Part shown: positions 1 through 5,839 of the stretch, piece by piece | How positions within the stretch are numbered: the stretch's first letter is position 1 | How the letters are laid out: every line of letters starts with the position of its first letter | From: Methylococcaceae bacterium | Lineage (GTDB): Bacteria > Pseudomonadota > Gammaproteobacteria > Methylococcales > Methylomonadaceae | Length of the DNA: 9,439 bases | Direction of reading: 5' to 3' | Assembly: GCA_947505055.1 (NCBI GenBank) | Contig: CANNLO010000168.1 | Span: 1 to 9,439, forward strand | Notes under the pieces: model-generated | Told to the model about the DNA's origin: nothing | The model's database searches: none | Seen by the model: only the letters and a program-made list of their open reading frames with translations | Position numbers and translations under genes: made by a program

Positions 1-1758
1 AATGCCGATAATGCATCTGAACTGGCCGCAGTTGCTTCCGCTGCCGCTAAAGTTAATTATGATATTGCAACTGAGCTTGCAGCAGCCAATGCAAAAAAAG
101 CAACTGCAATGGCCCAAGAACATTTTGAAAATGCGGCAAAAATGGCCTCATCAAATGCCGCTGCAGCGGCGGTCTTAGCTGCATCAATTGCCGCTGCAGC
201 AGCCTTAAAGCAAGCGGAGCTTTTAACGGAAAAGACGCTGCTGGCAAAGCTACAAAAAGAAGCCTTTAGTCGTCTCGAAAAAATATCCAGCCTGCTCCCA
301 GGCGTAGTCTATCAATTTCAACTGAATACCGATGGCAGTTATTGCTTTCCTTACCTCAGCAATGGTATTCAGAATCTATTTCCGATTAGTTCACAGGAAG
401 GTATCGAGGATGGATCAAAAATCTTTGCCTTTCTTCATCCCGACGATCAGGAGGGACTGTGGGCCTCGATTCTTGACTCGGCAAAAAACCTGACTCCCTG
501 GCATTACGAGTATCGAATCAAATTGGACGATGGAACGATAAATTGGCTGTTGGGTAATTCCGTACCGCAACGCGAAGCCAATGGCTCAACGCTCTGGCAT
601 GGCTTTATTTCGGACATTACGGACCGCAAGCAAATAGAAAATGCGCTCCGTGAAAGTGAATTTGTTTGTAAATTTGCCATCGAGGGTTCAGGTGATGGTT
701 TATGGGACAGGAATTTACAAACCGACGAAATTAACTATTCCAAGCGTTGGAAGGAAATGTTGGGTTATGCCGAAGACGAGATCCTGCCTAGTCGCAATGA
801 ATGGCTTAATCTTATACATCCGGGTGATAAGGAAAGCGTTGACATGGCAATGCAAGCTTATCTAAAGGGACAATCACAAAAATATGCTATTGAGTACCGA
901 CTACGCAGCAAAAACGACGACTATATTTGGATTCTGGCACGAGGTATGGTGGTCAGCTATGATAAAAATGGAGTTCCTTTAAGGATGATTGGCACGCACA
1001 CCGATATTTCCAAACTCAAATATCAGGAACAACAAAGCAAAGAACATTTGGAGCAACTAGCCCATGTCACCCGACTCGGTTTGATGGGAGAAATGGCCTC
1101 CGGCATCGCTCATGAAGTCAATCAGCCGCTTTGTGCGGTAACATCTTATGCACAAGTGATTACTAATCTGATCAAAAAAGAGCCTCTTGACCAAGTAAAG
1201 ATCTCCGAGGTAGCCACAAAAATACAGGAACAGACTTTAAGAGCAGGTAAGATCATTCATCGCATGAAAAACTTTTGCAAATCCCAGGTCCATGCAAGAT
1301 CAACCGTTGACATCAATACCTTGATTGGCAACTGTGTCGACCTGTGCCATGCCGATCTAGTTAAGCACAAAGTGAAAGTCATCATGGTGCTGGATGACCA
1401 GCTTCCGTTTATTGATGCCGACCAACTGCAAATTGAACAGGTGCTGATTAATTTGATCCGCAACGGCAGCGATGCCTTCCAGGGCATGGCTCTTGAAAAA
1501 CAACGCCTGTTAACCCTAAGCAGTTTTCATTCACTCAACAACACTTTATCTGTCAGTGTGGAAGACAATGGCAAAGGGATTGAGGAAGATTTGCATGAAA
1601 ACATTATGACGCCTTTCTATACAACCAAAACCGAAGGAATGGGGATGGGATTATCTATTTGTCGCTCACTTATTGATGCCCATGGCGGCACCTTGCTTTT
1701 TGATAGCGTTTCCGGAAAAGGCACTACGTTTTATTTTACATTACCGATTAGCCGCTAG
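1..1758 (+). CDS. Sensor histidine kinase with Ala-rich helical N-terminus and two PAS domains (5' end outside window)
   Basis: The frame is open from the first base, and no ribosome binding site precedes the ATG at 109, so the gene starts upstream. About 585 codons are visible. Order of parts: an alanine-rich, charged helical segment (nt 1-270, probable coiled coil); a PAS fold ending in ISDITDRKQIENAL (about nt 275-645); a second PAS ending in GTHTDISKLK (about nt 655-1020); a HisKA dimerisation helix with the H-box IAHEVNQP, phospho-acceptor His at 1111-1113; and a HATPase domain. The HATPase shows an N-box (LINLIRNGSDA, Asn at 1462), G1 box DNGKG (1564-1578), F-box PFYTTK and G2 box GMGMGL (1636 onwards). 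All catalytic motifs are intact, so the kinase should be active. The visible part has no membrane segment; any sensor or membrane region lies upstream. No response regulator lies next to the 3' end, so its partner is either upstream or elsewhere. PAS ligand unknown. Confidence 0.95.
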   Translation, partial: NADNASELAAVASAAAKVNYDIATELAAANAKKATAMAQEHFENAAKMASSNAAAAAVLAASIAAAAALKQAELLTEKTLLAKLQKEAFSRLEKISSLLPGVVYQFQLNTDGSYCFPYLSNGIQNLFPISSQEGIEDGSKIFAFLHPDDQEGLWASILDSAKNLTPWHYEYRIKLDDGTINWLLGNSVPQREANGSTLWHGFISDITDRKQIENALRESEFVCKFAIEGSGDGLWDRNLQTDEINYSKRWKEMLGYAEDEILPSRNEWLNLIHPGDKESVDMAMQAYLKGQSQKYAIEYRLRSKNDDYIWILARGMVVSYDKNGVPLRMIGTHTDISKLKYQEQQSKEHLEQLAHVTRLGLMGEMASGIAHEVNQPLCAVTSYAQVITNLIKKEPLDQVKISEVATKIQEQTLRAGKIIHRMKNFCKSQVHARSTVDINTLIGNCVDLCHADLVKHKVKVIMVLDDQLPFIDADQLQIEQVLINLIRNGSDAFQGMALEKQRLLTLSSFHSLNNTLSVSVEDNGKGIEEDLHENIMTPFYTTKTEGMGMGLSICRSLIDAHGGTLLFDSVSGKGTTFYFTLPISR

Positions 1759-1782
1759 CCGGAGGCTAATTTTCCTGGCTAG
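1755..1782 (+). terminator. Weak hairpin overlapping the kinase stop codon
   Basis: Six-base arms CTAGCC (1755-1760) and GGCTAG (1777-1782), extendable by a few pairs with one bulge, begin within the stop codon region. No T-run follows, so this is at best a poor or Rho-assisted terminator. The remaining bases to 2039 hold no other convincing gene or promoter; TAAAAT at 1907-1912 is a possible -10 without a good -35. Confidence 0.25.
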
Positions 1783-2039
1783 GTTCAATATCAATATCCA
1801 TTAATCTTGTCCAAAAAACGCAAAGTATTTCAGCTTGCCGAATAAGTTCATGATCAATTATTGGGCATCACGTTAAAGCGATTCACGTAACATCATAAAA
1901 ATACTGTAAAATAATTAAACAAGCATAAATAAATTACGCTTGCCCTGCATGACATCCTCCCGATTAATTTAACGTTGATCGCTATGTTTTTTAAGATGTT
2001 TTGGGGGGTATTTTTAATCGCAAGGGTTTGATATAAAAG

Positions 2040-2630
2040 ATGAGTGAAGAATACGAGTACGATGATGAGGCCGAAGAATATTACGCAATCCGGCCCAATA
2101 AAACACAAATAAAGAAAGATATGGCGGTCATTTTTGCGTTGAGCGAAGAAATGGCTGAGTTGTCACCCGGACAATTGAAATTGCTTGAACTTCCTGAAAT
2201 CATTAATAAGGCAGTTATCGATGCTTCTGGCATGCCCCATAAGGGTGCGAGAAAACGCCAGCTAAAGTTTATTACCGGCCAGCTGTTCAAAATTGATATA
2301 GAGCCTATTTTAGAGAAATTGGCGCGCATCAAAAATAAAAGTGCCCATGCCGTCCGTGAGCATCATGCTGTTGAGCGTTGGCGTGACCGACTAATTGCAG
2401 AAGGAAATGATGCGCTGACAATCTTGCTTTCCGAGCAACCCCAAGCTGATCGGCAGTTATTACGGCAGTTATTGCGTAATGCACAAAAAGAAGCGGAACT
2501 GGGTAAACCGCCCAAATCGTCTCGCCTGCTCTATCGCCAACTGAAAGTGTTGTTTCAGGTTGAAGGCGACTTGGATATCGAAGCAGAGCTGGAAGAAGAT
2601 GAGGATGATGATGAACAGGATATTGATTAG
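2040..2630 (+). CDS. darP: Ribosome-associated protein DarP (YjgA, DUF615 family)
   Basis: DarP binds immature 50S ribosomal particles and promotes late assembly around the peptidyl-transferase centre. The 196-residue product has the expected family layout, slightly longer than the roughly 183 residues of the E. coli protein. It has an acidic N-terminus (SEEYEYDDEAEEYY), a KTQIKKD start of the helical domain, the conserved core KGARKRQLKFITGQL and IEPIL, then HHAVERWRDRLIAEGNDAL, ADRQLLRQLLRNAQKE and KPPKSSR. The C-terminus ends in an additional strongly acidic run (EAELEEDEDDDEQDID), an unstructured tail. The ATG at 2040 is the only sensible start. A GGG-containing purine stretch lies 13 bases upstream, so the ribosome binding site is weak. 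The gene appears monocistronic, without the peptidase gene that often neighbours it in other gammaproteobacteria. Confidence 0.95.
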   Translation: MSEEYEYDDEAEEYYAIRPNKTQIKKDMAVIFALSEEMAELSPGQLKLLELPEIINKAVIDASGMPHKGARKRQLKFITGQLFKIDIEPILEKLARIKNKSAHAVREHHAVERWRDRLIAEGNDALTILLSEQPQADRQLLRQLLRNAQKEAELGKPPKSSRLLYRQLKVLFQVEGDLDIEAELEEDEDDDEQDID

Positions 2631-2690
2631 GCGTTGAGCATAACTTTGTGATCTGGCAAATATTTGTTTTGCTGGTAACTGAGATGCACT

Positions 2691-2721
2691 GTAGGGTTGG
2701 AAAGGTATTTTTCAACCCTAC
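2691..2721 (+). repeat. Perfect-arm hairpin GTAGGGTTG...CAACCCTAC downstream of darP
   Basis: Nine-base perfect arms at 2691-2699 and 2713-2721, extended inward by GAAA/TTTT pairs (one G-T) to about 13 pairs with a short loop. It sits 60 bases after the darP stop. No T-run follows immediately, although the downstream stretch to 2760 is T-rich. It may end darP transcription. The GTAGGGTTG core resembles palindromic dispersed repeats found in many copies in some genomes, which cannot be tested from one copy. Confidence 0.6.
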
Positions 2722-2730
2722 GTTAACCAC

Positions 2731-3273
2731 GCGTTAGCTTTTGCCCCTTTTTTGATTTTTTACCTGTTTAAATTATTACCTGACCTCAAGTTATTTCCAT
2801 TAAACTGCTTTTGATGCATTATTGTTTTTATTAGTCTTCAGTATGTGCGTCTATTATCAGTGAGTGGTGCGCATTCTATAGAAGTAAATATTCATTGCCC
2901 AGAAATAACTGCGACAATTTGTCGCGCCAAATTTTATTTGGAATATTATTTCTGGGATTCTGTGGGAAATTTCGGCAATTATTATCAGCTTGATTTGGGA
3001 AATGAGTCATATGACCTATTTATAGGTTATATGCCACACTACACGTTAAATTAATTGCTTGAACATGGCTATTTTACTGGGTATCTGAAGAGTAATCTTC
3101 TAACAAACCAATAAGTACAGCAATTGTAATGCCAAATGGAGCGGCATATTGTCGCGCGTCAATATGCCACATTTTCATGATGTGTTTTCGTGATTAGAAT
3201 ACTTGCAACTCTTGAGATTGTGCTTCCTCCTAAAGGGACTCGAGTTAGTTTGTAAAATATCCTTCCTCTCCAG
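2731..3273. other. Gene-poor region with several stable hairpins; possible structured leader or small RNA
   Basis: No ORF here is convincing. A 69-codon frame from GTG at 2845 has no recognisable domain and overlaps the structured elements. Inverted repeats seen: 11-base arms 2898-2908 and 2946-2956 enclosing two hairpins (2911-2925 and 2927-2941); 10-base arms at 3008-3017 and 3024-3033 with one G-U pair; 9-base arms GGCATATTG (3143-3151) and CAATATGCC (3160-3168). TTGAAC (3059-3064) and TATCTG (3082-3087) with a 17-base spacer are a weak promoter candidate. The region ends in a strong intrinsic terminator, which implies that some RNA is made across it. Confidence 0.45.
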
Positions 3274-3303
3274 TGCGGACAGCAACCCTGTCCGCATTTT
3301 TTT
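3274..3303 (+). terminator. Strong intrinsic terminator 25 bases before the peptidase start
   Basis: Nine-pair stem TGCGGACAG (3274-3282) / CTGTCCGCA (3288-3296) with a five-base loop, followed by seven T. It ends at 3303 and the next gene starts at 3328. It therefore either ends an upstream small transcript or acts as an attenuator in the leader of the peptidase gene. Confidence 0.9.
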
Positions 3304-3327
3304 ATAAACAGTTATTGGCATGAAACC

Positions 3328-4038
3328 ATGAAACGAGACTGTCTATTTGATAACTTCGACTCCTGCGTTGCTAATGACTTGTCTATATTCAGGCAGGTGG
3401 CTTTTCATGAAGCAGGCCATGCTGCAGCAATCCATTTTTTTAATAAACAAAAACAGCTACCCCCGATATTTTTTCAGATTACCGTTAAATACTTGCCCCA
3501 TTTTTCTAATGAGCAACTTGCCGGGTTGCGGTTATTGTCACGTAATCATTATATCGGCATGATTGAAGGTGGCTACTTGATTCAGAATCTTCCTGTTACA
3601 TTGCTTGAACACGATAACTACACCCTACACGAACAACTAGCCTATCAAATTGCCTTTGAAGCAGATATGGTCAATTTGATGATTGGGCCATTAGCCGAGG
3701 CCAAACATGTGTTCCTTCGGAATAATGGCATTTTCATGCCGAATCAATTAGATATCAATATATTTTCTGATTATTGCGGAACTTCTGATCTTGGAGAAAT
3801 ACGTGAATATCTTGATATATTAGTACCGGATAAAAGGGAGCATCCTGCCAAATTAACAGAGTTATTTAACTGTGCAATGATGTTCATTGAGTCACCAAAG
3901 TATTGGCAGGCCATTGAATGTCTGGCAGATCTTATATTTAAAAGTGACGAGGAATCGATCGGATGCGAGGAAGCCATTGCCGTAATGGAAGCCAGCTTGG
4001 TTAGGAAATTAGGGGCAAACAGTGGAATATTGCAATAG
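3328..4038 (+). CDS. Stand-alone FtsH-like (M41-type) zinc peptidase domain protein
   Basis: The 236-residue product carries VAFHEAGHAAA with the zinc-binding motif H27-E28-x-x-H31, the same HEAGH form as in FtsH-type M41 peptidases. Further on, NLMIGPLAEAKH (about 116-127) resembles the FtsH stretch around ALAGRAAEE. GTSDLGEIREYLD (151-163) resembles the FtsH segment that supplies the third, aspartate, zinc ligand, so D154 is the likely ligand. The usual order of an M41 peptidase is therefore kept, but there is no AAA+ ATPase and no membrane segment. It would be a soluble ATP-independent peptidase or a peptidase-like regulator. Substrate unknown. The ATG at 3328 is used because an upstream ATG at 3320 meets a stop at once; there is no clear ribosome binding site. 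It follows a strong terminator and converges with the lipoprotein gene. Assignment to the fold is inferred from motifs only. Confidence 0.75.
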   Translation: MKRDCLFDNFDSCVANDLSIFRQVAFHEAGHAAAIHFFNKQKQLPPIFFQITVKYLPHFSNEQLAGLRLLSRNHYIGMIEGGYLIQNLPVTLLEHDNYTLHEQLAYQIAFEADMVNLMIGPLAEAKHVFLRNNGIFMPNQLDINIFSDYCGTSDLGEIREYLDILVPDKREHPAKLTELFNCAMMFIESPKYWQAIECLADLIFKSDEESIGCEEAIAVMEASLVRKLGANSGILQ

Positions 4039-4091
4039 TATTGCTAATGATGCTTTCGTGGACGGTATGGCAATAATTATTCTAACGGAGA

Positions 4092-4126
4092 GCACTTGAT
4101 AGTCTGATTAAAGAGCTATCAAGTGC
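4092..4126. terminator. Hairpin between convergent genes, possible bidirectional terminator
   Basis: Eleven-pair perfect stem GCACTTGATAG (4092-4102) / CTATCAAGTGC (4116-4126) with a 13-base loop, located between the ends of the peptidase gene (plus) and the lipoprotein gene (minus). Neither strand shows a T-run after it, so termination is probable from position but not typical in form. Confidence 0.5.
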
Positions 4127-4159
4127 AAAAGCAACCAATTTTATAGGTTAGTGTGCTTG

Positions 4160-4741
4160 TTACTTATCGCATTTATGCTCTGTACCGCAGCATTTCGACA
4201 TATCGCCACCGTGTTTTTCGCAATGTTCAGTGCCGCATTCGTGGGCAGCGGTACTGTGATGGTGGGAGCAATGACCTGTATTACAATTTTTTGTTGATGC
4301 CGCATTATGATGCGCACAGTGTTCGGTACCGCATTCATGTGCCTTTGCCGCAGAGTCTTGGGTGCAATGCTGGGCACAGGCCTGATCTTTTGCACCTGGA
4401 TGCTCTGCACAATGTTTCACACAATCATGATGAGGGGAAACTGTGGTTTCACAATGTTTTTGGCAGGCTTTTCCTTTCTTTTTGCCTTTGTGTTTAGCGC
4501 AATGGTCAATGCAATCGTGTCCTGTAGCCGTGCCGTGTTTAGCGCAATGTTCGGGAGTTACTGCAGTAGCAGCAGGTGCTTGATTTTGTGTGGCAGGCGC
4601 ATCGATAGTCTTCGTGTCGGCAGCAGCGGGGGTAATGGCAGCCGGTTGCTCTGATTCAATTGTTGGCTGGGTAGCTTCACATCCCGTCAACATTAATATT
4701 GCAGTGAATATAAAAGATAAAAATAAGTGTTGTTTTTTCAT
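4160..4741 (-). CDS. Cys/His-rich repeat lipoprotein, putative metal-binding
   Basis: The 193-residue protein begins with a lipoprotein signal peptide: MKK, a hydrophobic stretch and the lipobox LTGC with Cys21 as lipidation site. The +2 residue is Glu, not Asp, so outer-membrane sorting is expected by the E. coli rule. Residues about 22-62 are an Ala/Pro/Thr linker. The rest carries, by count, 18 further Cys and 23 His in about 130 residues, arranged as degenerate repeats. The first half uses C-x2-HC units (CIDHC, CQKHC, CVKHC, CAQHC). The second half uses longer units (HECGTEHC twice, NCNTGHC, CCGTEHKC), often followed by x2-H or HH. It is rich in Lys and has few hydrophobic residues, so it is probably poorly structured without metal. 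The likely role is binding soft or borderline metals (Cu, Zn, Ni) in the cell envelope; the metal cannot be told. No named family is recognised. Monocistronic, with its own extended -10 promoter. Confidence 0.85.
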   Translation of the reverse strand: MKKQHLFLSFIFTAILMLTGCEATQPTIESEQPAAITPAAADTKTIDAPATQNQAPAATAVTPEHCAKHGTATGHDCIDHCAKHKGKKKGKACQKHCETTVSPHHDCVKHCAEHPGAKDQACAQHCTQDSAAKAHECGTEHCAHHNAASTKNCNTGHCSHHHSTAAHECGTEHCEKHGGDMSKCCGTEHKCDK

Positions 4742-4786
4742 TGGCGAGTCTCTGTATATAGTTATAATTCAATGTATTGAGGCGGA

Positions 4787-4795
4787 ATTATACCA
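4787..4795 (-). promoter_or_regulatory. Extended -10 promoter of the lipoprotein gene
   Basis: Read on the minus strand, TGGTATAAT is a perfect TATAAT (4787-4792) with the extended TGn element (4793-4795). The -35 is weak, which is typical of extended -10 promoters. A start near 4780 would leave a leader of about 38 bases before the ATG. No clear regulator site is seen beside it. Confidence 0.6.
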
Positions 4796-4844
4796 TAAAC
4801 TACCCTACTTCTTTCATCTCGTCTTTATAAAATAAAGTCAGCGT

Positions 4845-5130
4845 GTCGCTATTTTTGACACAAGATTTTTTGGTTCCATACCAAAAATCGTCAAAAATTT
4901 AGCGACGGTTAGATTGCTGCGCAATCCCCAGCCGTCCTGCTTCACTTTTTAATCACCCAACAAGGGGATGATTAAAATAGTTCTCGCAATGACTTTACGC
5001 CTCTGGCATCGTGCGATTGCATTTTCCCTGCGCGGTGAAGCATGCTTGATAAAACGCCGCTAACGATGAGGCTACTGACGACTATAATTCACGCTCGCTA
5101 CCGACTCCGGTACGCGGCTTCCCTGAATTA
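4845..5130. repeat. Cluster of nested inverted repeats without coding capacity
   Basis: At least four hairpins follow one another. First, arms 4845-4859 and 4890-4906 (GTCGCTA..TTTTTGAC, two-base offset) enclose TTTTTGGT/ACCAAAAA (4867-4874, 4880-4887). Second, GACGG/CCGTC (4904-4908, 4932-4936) encloses GATTGC/GCAATC (4912-4917, 4921-4926). Third, TTTTAATCACCC / GGG..TGATTAAAA spans 4947-4977. Fourth, TAATTCA/TGAATTA (5085-5091, 5124-5130) encloses TACCG/CGGTA (5099-5103, 5108-5112). TGCTTCAC (4938-4945) also recurs inverted at 5035-5042. No ORF of note on either strand. This could be a miniature mobile element, a dispersed repeat or a structured RNA. Confidence 0.55.
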
Positions 5131-5163
5131 CAGCGAACGGTTTATTTGATAGATATGTTCTGT

Positions 5164-5260
5164 ATTGCATGCAATCTGTAAGCCTTGTCTTACAAATATT
5201 ACAGTTTGCGCCTTGTAATAACTGAAGTCTGCTTTTTGTGTGTTACAAAAATATTACAGT
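5164..5260. promoter_or_regulatory. Operator-like palindromes and direct repeats upstream of a sigma-54 promoter
   Basis: Elements in order: perfect palindrome ATTGCATGCAAT (5164-5175); TGTAAG-N6-CTTACA (5177-5194), with the shape of a TyrR/PhhR-type box; an imperfect direct repeat TGT-N12-ACA followed by GT at 5186-5203 and again at 5241-5258, 55 bases apart; and TTTTTGT-N5-ACAAAAA (5233-5251). TATTACA occurs at 5197, inverted at 5214, and again at 5252. Lying about 150-240 bases before the predicted start site, these are placed like enhancer sites for a sigma-54 activator. The activator is not identified. Confidence 0.5.
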
Positions 5261-5386
5261 CGTCTGCCCATATAATCAGGGTTCGCAGTTTTACGGCGTA
5301 TCAAAAACTTTACACTTTTAATATTTTTGTATTGAAATTAATTGTAATTATTTAAAAATACCCTATAAATCAGTAATTTAATATTA

Positions 5387-5402
5387 TGGCGCAGTTTTTG
5401 CT
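5387..5402 (+). promoter_or_regulatory. Sigma-54 (-24/-12) promoter
   Basis: TGGCGCAGTTTTTGCT contains GG (5388-5389) and GC (5400-5401) exactly ten bases apart and matches TGGCAC-N5-TTGCW at all but one position. Transcription would start near 5412, about 80 bases before the small ORF at 5492. A sigma-70 alternative, TTGTAA (5342-5347) and TATAAA (5364-5369) with a 16-base spacer, lies just upstream. Confidence 0.6.
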
Positions 5403-5491
5403 ATTGTAAATTGACCGTAATAGAAAATATGCGGCTAGTAGCGAGGATACTTAATCTTCGTAGACACAACACAAAATAATATGGAATTATT

Positions 5492-5716
5492 ATGAAATAT
5501 AAAATAAATGACTTAATGGCTGTGTCTGCCATTTTAGCCAGTGCGCCATTCTATGATTCTGCCGACTATGCGGATACAGAGTTATCAGAGCTCAATACGC
5601 GGACCATTGCACATGTGCAAGCAATTAATTATGACGAAGTTGTTGCTGAGAATATGACTGATTTCGATACGTTGACTGAGATAAGCCCAGGGTGGTGGGT
5701 AAATTATCTTTGCTGA
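5492..5716 (+). CDS. Small protein of unknown function with aromatic C-terminal tail
   Basis: This 74-residue product is not recognised. It starts at an ATG with GGA seven bases upstream. The N-terminus MKYKINDLMAVSAILASAPF is weakly like a signal peptide, but the Pro after ASA argues against simple cleavage there. The middle (residues about 21-64) is strongly acidic, rich in D, E, Y and T, with almost no Lys or Arg. The last residues are SPGWWVNYLC: two Trp, a Tyr and a terminal Cys. An acidic leader followed by a short aromatic or Cys tail is the general form of precursor peptides for modified peptides or signals, but no modification enzyme is in the window, so this remains speculation. It lies directly behind the sigma-54 promoter and ahead of the HDOD gene in the same direction, so co-expression is likely. 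Confidence 0.6.
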   Translation: MKYKINDLMAVSAILASAPFYDSADYADTELSELNTRTIAHVQAINYDEVVAENMTDFDTLTEISPGWWVNYLC

Positions 5717-5794
5717 TGCCTATTCGCTTATGGGTATATGGATGATAAAGAACATCAATACCTTTGAATATCCCTTGTTGTTCTGGAGAAGAAA

Positions 5795-5839
5795 GTGCAG
5801 AAAACTAATTGTATTCAACCAGACCATTTAAAAATATGA
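5795..5839 (+). CDS. 14-codon leader ORF overlapping the HDOD start codon
   Basis: GTG at 5795 is preceded by GGAGAA (5785-5790), with the GGAG core six bases from the start codon, the best ribosome binding site in this region. It encodes (M)QKTNCIQPDHLKI and stops at TGA 5837-5839. That TGA overlaps the ATG at 5836 as ATGA, the classic arrangement for translational coupling. The HDOD ATG itself has no Shine-Dalgarno sequence, which fits re-initiation. Whether the peptide has a role of its own is unknown. Confidence 0.5.
   Translation: MQKTNCIQPDHLKI

Noticed and set aside
2845..3054. 69-codon plus-strand frame from GTG
   Set aside because: No ribosome binding site, no recognisable domain, and it overlaps several inverted repeats that better explain the sequence.
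4153..4654. Plus-strand frames rich in Cys, Met and His opposite the lipoprotein gene
   Set aside because: Antisense shadows of the repetitive lipoprotein sequence; the minus frame has signal peptide, lipobox and promoter.
4845..5130. CRISPR array
   Set aside because: Repeats are inverted and different from one another, not regularly spaced direct repeats, and no cas gene is present.
5177..5194. TGTAAG-N6-CTTACA as a true TyrR/PhhR operator
   Set aside because: The shape fits, but no aromatic amino-acid gene is nearby and the core differs from TGTAAA-N6-TTTACA; kept only as an unassigned operator candidate.
5809..5835. TTG at 5809 as start of the HDOD protein
   Set aside because: The GGAG site is about 20 bases away, too far, and the added nine residues are outside the domain; the ATGA-coupled ATG at 5836 is better supported.
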